From Tetramitus jugosus (Eukaryota; Heterolobosea; Eutetramitea; Acrasida; Vahlkampfiidae), in assembly GCA_937625935.1 (NCBI GenBank), contig OW569344.1, forward strand, positions 372,001 to 436,000: a stretch of DNA of 64,000 nt, given 5' to 3'. The notes under the pieces were generated by a model. That model did not search any database. It was not told the origin of the DNA and saw nothing but the letters and a program-made list of their open reading frames with translations. The first letter of the stretch is position 1; each line of letters begins with the position of its first letter. A program made the translations under genes and the position numbers. Below, piece after piece: positions 59,126-64,000 of the stretch.

Positions 59126-62100
59126 ATGACTGGTATCAACAACAGCAACCAAATGATGATGACCACAAATAATCGCACTCTGTTCATCATGAGCAACGAA
59201 GCCATGACAGATGGTCGTCTAGTCGCTGAGGAAGCACCATTAGGTACGTTATATAACTACACATACATACTTGTCTTGACACACACAAGGTGCATTGCCT
59301 CACACAAAATTTTCTTCTTTGATATCTCCTCTCTATAGAGATGAAAAATTGTTCAACAGCGATACCGATTCAAACACCGGTGAGAACCACTTTGATTGAA
59401 AGTGTGTTTGATTATTGTAGAATTGCATATGATGTGTTGCCTCAGGAAGCTCAACTCAGTATTGCACTGGGCTTGAATGACAGCACATTGACAACAGCAG
59501 CAATGCCACAACAATCCAATCGTGCTCAGCAGACACTACAATTTTTGAATAGTTGGGATTGGAGTCAACAATCATTCCTCTATGTATGTCATTCGTATCA
59601 CACAACAACAGCACACTACTATTGTTGTTGTTTTAACGATTGTTTCATTCTTGTTAACAACTTTGATTTTTCTGTAATGTTGCTGCTGCATGACGATGAT
59701 CATGTGGTATGTAGATGACTGAACAAATGGGAAAGCAAACCATTGCGAACAACGTGACAAGGGATCCTTATTCGGCAGCAGCTACTGCTCAAAATGATAT
59801 TCATGCAGTGATGAACAGTGCACTAAAGCATTTGTTTGCAGATGTAAAGAAGGCAAATGATGGACACTATAGACTCATGTACATGAATGAGATGATTTAT
59901 TCGAATCAATTGGAACATTGCGAGTATGTATCATTTCGTATTGTTTTTATTTTTATATTAGCATATATATATTTGCTGTTTTGTCATGAAAATGTTCTCA
60001 TGACTCACTCGAGTTGTGCGCTTTTTGCTGATGTGTATTAGACGTGAAGTCATTCAAAAGATATTCGAGTCATTTAAGACAATATCAAAGAGCATGCAAC
60101 GAAAGAATTGTAAATTGGATGTAATTGTACCAGTGGTCACATCATCAAGTGACACCACTTCAACAACACTGTTTTACACTGATCCAGAGAGACCCTACGT
60201 GTGCCGATCATTCGATTTTAGACAGAAAAAATTTTCTGATTCACTGCCACTAGACACGATAAAAGTGTGGTACATTGACTATGATCACTTGTGGAATGTC
60301 ATGTTGAGAGATATGCTACAGCGCTATTATGCACTTGTAATTGCAAATGTACAAGGAATTCCAATGAAAGACACTGGATCAAAAGCCAACTATGATGTAC
60401 AATTGGCATGTCGAGGTGTATCGATTGAAATATCGCAAGACTTAAGTATTACCGACTCTTTTTTGAATTTGAAGTGGCTCCGTGCAGAACCGAAGAAGAA
60501 TGTAGAATATTTTTATATGACAAAGTCAGTGCATAGAGTGACGCCTCTATATCCATACACGACCCCGACTCTATGTTTGATGAAGCATTTAGCGAGTGGA
60601 AAACCAGTGACACTGAATATGGCCAGCACTTACAACGAAACATTTAACATCGAAGTTACTCACTTGATGCTGCAGCATGGTAGTGATGTTTATTTGCACG
60701 TGTTGCATCCGAGTAAAATGTTTTTGCCATGGCTGACTCTGCCGAGAACAATCGATGAAGATAGAGAGAAACTCTATCGTGTAGCCGAATTTGAAGAGTT
60801 GATAAAGCTCCAAATGCTTCGAAGCAATGTTCCAACTATTCACGCCATGCTCACTAACAGTCAACAGAAACCTAACGGCAAAAACGAAGTAGGAAGCAAC
60901 AGCTTCGATCTAGCTTTAGCGACAACAACTGATGACATTCGGTCCAAAGTGTATTCCTTGATGAAGCATAATGGATTCATCTATGAAGTACCTGCACCAA
61001 TTGAGCGATTTACTCGCTTCTTCCCGCTATGTGTCGACGAGGAATCAATGGTGTTTTGCAATGGAAATCAAATTAGTCATCCCACTCTGTATGAACAAAT
61101 CATTCATCCACTTTGGGAGTTTGCTGTCAAGAAGGCCCCAGAACAACTCAGTGAAAATGATTTGAGAGAGGTTCAAACAATTATTGCAAAGCTATTTCAG
61201 GCCGCACAAAAGAATGATACTTCACTCATGCCTGAAATTCAGGATCACACTCGAAGATATCAATCATATAGAAAATTGTGGAGCGAAATTAGAATGTTTA
61301 TGATTACTCTCTCACAAAATGACCATATACTGGCACTAATGGATAAAAAGTGGCCCCAATTCTTCTTCGATAAAACATCAATCGATACCAACAAGAATCA
61401 AGACCAACCCAGAAGAAACAAGAGAATGGTTGAAGTCCAGAGAGATCGATACGGTAATGTGATTTTCCCTATTCCCTTGGGTGCGCTTACGATACACAGT
61501 CTTGGTAAGGTTGTGTATGATAGACCCAACTATCATACAGATAAATATCTCTGGCCGGTTGGATACAAGTCGACAAGGTATTATACAAGTGTGAAGGATA
61601 CCAATAATCGATGTCTGTATACATGTGAAATCCATGATGGAGGCGAGAACCCTGTGTTCGTACTCACATCTGATGATAATCCTGATCAACCAATTCGAGC
61701 TAGCAGCGCCACAGCTGCCTGGACAGTGATTGTCAAAAAGGTGAATGAGATTAAAACCGAAGAAGCAGGTAAGAGAGTGTTCACGAATGTTAGTGGACCT
61801 GAATATTATGGATTGGCGCATCCAACAGTCATGAAATTGATATCAGAGCTACCAAATGCAGAGAAATGTGTGAGACCCAATGCACCACATCAACCTGCTT
61901 CAAAACAATCCGTCTCCGTGTCCAAAGATCAGGAATCTGAGGATGAATCAATGGATGACGTTGCTCCTGTTGTTCCTAGTAGTATTGTCTCTCCGACAGA
62001 GTTTGTTGCACCCGCAACTCCATCCGTTTCGCCAAATGCTTCTCCAGTCAACGCTGTCCAAGCTATTATCGCACGAAGGCAGCAAAGAGACAAGAGAGTG

Positions 62101-62619
62101 CTTCAGGATTCAGAAGTTGTTAAATCCAAGCTATGTAGCACCAGTTGGAAGAAGCACAGTAGTTTGCTCAAATTTAACCGTCAGAAACAAGGACTGCTGG
62201 ATGCCGAACTTCCTACGTTGGATGGAAGAAAAGAAGGACCACCAGGTCTATATGTATATATGAGACAACTATTACAGTTGCAACAGCAACAACAAGCCCC
62301 AACCCAACCATCATCAGCGTACACACCTCACCCACAGGTCCCAACACAGGTCCAACATCCAACAGTTACCCAGCAAATACCCGCACAACATCAAGCTCCT
62401 CATCTTCCCTATTCTCAACAGCTGCCTCAGCAAACTAATGCACCAACAACTCATGACCATCAAATGTTCCAACCAACTCAAGCTGACAATTTGAACTCGG
62501 ACAAGTTGAAAAAGAACAAGAGCAACAAGAAGAAGCGAAACTCCAGAAACAAAAAGCGACCCATAGGTGGTCCTCCAACAACAATGCAGCCTCCAACCAA
62601 AATTGCGAAATCTGAATAA
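59126..62619 (+). CDS. INTS13: INTS13/Asunder homologue with embedded FYRN/FYRC domains
   Basis: Four exons, 59126..59243, 59339..59583, 59715..59923 and 60042..62619, give 1049 aa. Introns are 95, 131 and 118 bp (donors GTACGT, GTATGT, GTATGT). INTS13 marks are spread over all four exons: ESVFDYCRIAYDVLP (human ESSMEYCRIMYDIFP), LNSWDWSQQ (LNSWTQEDQ), GIPMKDTGSKANYDVQL (human IPMKEEQHANTSANYDVEL), LKWLRAEPKKNVEYFYMT, THLMLQHGSDVYLHVLH, and TRFFPLCVDEESM. At ~660-800 an FYRN (LGALTIHSLGKVVYD and WPVGYKSTRYYTSVKD) and FYRC-like unit (SSATAAWTVIVKKVNE, then GPEYYGLAHPTVM) is inserted. The last 80 residues are Gln/Pro-rich and then basic, an NLS-like end. INTS13 joins the Integrator arm (INTS10-13-14) with transcription factors; FYR domains occur in MLL/TBRG1 chromatin proteins. 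Confidence 0.88.
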
Positions 62620-62633
62620 ATATGAACAATAAT

Positions 62634-64000
62634 TTATTGGTAGAAAGTCTTGAGGAGCACGTTTCTTTCGTCGTCGTAAGATAAATAGTTTGCCTCGAGT
62701 AGCTTTTCATCCGCCAAGAATGCATCTATCGAGTGGATATCATAAGATCTTACTCTATCCGTAATAAGTTGAACGTCGATAGTCAAGGTTGTGTCGTCAG
62801 AGTCCTCTATCTCCTTGTCCACCAGTTCTGTCACAATCTGATTCACCAAATGCAGAATTACTTGATTGTTATCCTTGGGCGACTTGAGATAGTTCTGATA
62901 CTTCTTGCGCAATGTACGAGCCACAGCATATTTTTGTGTGGAGATGTAACTATCAAGCATGAGCCTAATAGCTGTTGATACATCGTCATCATTTACTCTG
63001 TCTCTGAGATGCAATCTAGCATTGGCTTCAGCCATACGGATCAAACTTTCCAGATGACGAACACTAATCATGACACCACCACCCATCCTCGAGTCACGTC
63101 TCAAATCAACATAAAAGTTCTTCAATCTGTTCTTGTCCAAACCATCCAATCGAACAACTATGTCCTTTGCACGCGCGATATACTTTTTCAGAAAGTCTTG
63201 TGGAATAGGTAACTCATTATCCTCGTACCAATTCTCTTTCTCTTCCACAATTAGTCGTTCTTCGACCTCTAGTCTCTGTTCTTCTATCTGCTTTTTCCGT
63301 CTTGAAATAGGATGACTGTTTGAGTGACTGTCCACCACGAAGCGAGCTAGTCTTTCATCAATTGCAGGATCTACTGTGTCTTTCACTACACTCAACACAT
63401 CGAATCTAGATAAAATAGGATCAGTTAAATCTACGTTTTCCTTAAATGTCCGTGAAGTATCATATCTACCACGAACAGGATTGGCAGCTGCAACCACAGA
63501 ACATCTAGCCTGAAGCGTAGTGACGATACCCGCTTTAGAAATACTGATTGTTTGTTGTTCCATGGCTTCATGAATACTTGTTCGATCTTGGTCATTCATC
63601 TTGTCAAACTCATCAATAAGACAAACACCACGATCAGCAAGAACAAGAGCTCCTCCTTCCAATGTCCATTCATTTGTCACAGGATCCTTTCTAACACTAG
63701 CTGTCAAACCTACGGCTGTTGAACCTTTACCTGTAGTATACACCGCTCTTCTCGCTGTCTTCTCAATGTACTTTAGAAATTGCGACTTCGCTGTACCTGG
63801 ATCACCAACCAAAAGAATGTTAATGTCACCTCTGACACTGTGCTTATCGTCAATTGTTTTTGGCAATGTTCCTATCATTGCCAAAGCAATAGCTAATTTG
63901 ATTTCCTCGTGACCAAAGATTGAAGGAGCAATCGAATTCACAATCTTGTGTTGTAAATTTTTGCACTTCTTTAACTTGTCCATGTACTTCTTTTCAGTTT
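62634..64000 (-). CDS. MCM2: Replicative helicase subunit MCM2, 5' part outside window
   Basis: The frame is open to the right edge (TEKKYMDKLKK read across the edge), so the N-terminus and zinc finger are missing and only about 455 residues are present. The AAA+ core is complete: Walker A GDPGTAKSQFLKYIEK, Walker B VCLIDEFDKMNDQDRTSIHE, sensor ANPVRGRYD, and arginine finger in DPILSRFDVL. MCM2-specific strings are SIAPSIFGHEEIK and SISKAGIVTTLQARCSVV. The C-terminal winged-helix region follows. It is one of six subunits of the CMG helicase. The stop codon is 14 bp from the stop of the INTS13-like gene on the other strand. Confidence 0.95.
   Translation of the reverse strand, partial: TEKKYMDKLKKCKNLQHKIVNSIAPSIFGHEEIKLAIALAMIGTLPKTIDDKHSVRGDINILLVGDPGTAKSQFLKYIEKTARRAVYTTGKGSTAVGLTASVRKDPVTNEWTLEGGALVLADRGVCLIDEFDKMNDQDRTSIHEAMEQQTISISKAGIVTTLQARCSVVAAANPVRGRYDTSRTFKENVDLTDPILSRFDVLSVVKDTVDPAIDERLARFVVDSHSNSHPISRRKKQIEEQRLEVEERLIVEEKENWYEDNELPIPQDFLKKYIARAKDIVVRLDGLDKNRLKNFYVDLRRDSRMGGGVMISVRHLESLIRMAEANARLHLRDRVNDDDVSTAIRLMLDSYISTQKYAVARTLRKKYQNYLKSPKDNNQVILHLVNQIVTELVDKEIEDSDDTTLTIDVQLITDRVRSYDIHSIDAFLADEKLLEANYLSYDDERNVLLKTFYQ

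Noticed and set aside
1-64000. tRNA, rRNA, CRISPR, insertion sequences or bacterial operons
   Set aside because: No B-box tRNA pairs, rRNA-like stretches, direct-repeat arrays or transposase motifs were recognised. Genes have spliceosomal introns.

Overview
The window reads as nuclear DNA of a free-living flagellate amoeba, most likely a Naegleria-type heterolobosean. The support is indirect. Genes are packed head-to-head and tail-to-tail with gaps often under 250 bp. Introns are few and short: 15 are inferred, 57-188 bp, with GTAAGT or GTATGT donors and YAG-type acceptors. The standard code is used. Proteins carry long Gln, Asn, Ser, Thr and His runs, and the gene set mixes flagellar, autophagy, sterol-precursor and chromatin functions. 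No bacterial operon structure, CRISPR, rRNA, tRNA or intact mobile element was seen. Starts given here are ATG codons; where introns are present the span covers all exons and the exon limits are in the text.

Layout. 1-14 kb: the 3'-open end of a low-complexity protein, a TPR protein, a gap holding a frame-broken uL11-like fragment, a giant HEAT-like protein and RNA polymerase III subunit RPC1. 14-25 kb: NF-YC, an RGS-DEP protein fused to an FSP1/AIF-like flavoprotein, a calponin-homology coiled-coil protein, a Mid1/NALF-like secreted Cys-rich protein and a cytochrome-b5 front-end desaturase. 25-36 kb: FAM32A, a possible axonemal protein, RAD23, an acidic protein, a four-pass membrane protein, ATG16, a MAP kinase with a TPY activation lip, and IFT56. 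36-47 kb: a small protein, mevalonate kinase, FANCL, an ankyrin protein, calreticulin, a primase-like (AEP) protein, a GPALPP/DUF3752-like SR protein and DUS3. 47-64 kb: an F-box plus degenerate Rab-like GTPase fusion, a C1orf131-like nucleolar protein, a PRCC-like protein, long-form tRNase Z, a UDP-glucuronosyltransferase, AMPK gamma, a Mis18-like centromere protein, an INTS13/Asunder homologue carrying FYRN/FYRC domains, and the C-terminal part of MCM2.

The neighbours do not form one pathway. Several concern nuclear RNA and chromatin (RPC1, NF-YC, FAM32A, PRCC, C1orf131, tRNase Z, DUS3, INTS13-FYR, Mis18, MCM2, FANCL, RAD23). A second set concerns signalling and membranes (MAPK, AMPK gamma, RGS-DEP-FSP1, Mid1-like, ATG16), and IFT56 with a possible CFAP107-like protein concerns the flagellum. 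The most unusual items are the INTS13-FYR fusion, the RGS-DEP-oxidoreductase fusion, the F-box/pseudo-GTPase fusion, the virus-like primase domain, the Mid1-like protein and a recurring T-run plus GGCGCC-type promoter motif.
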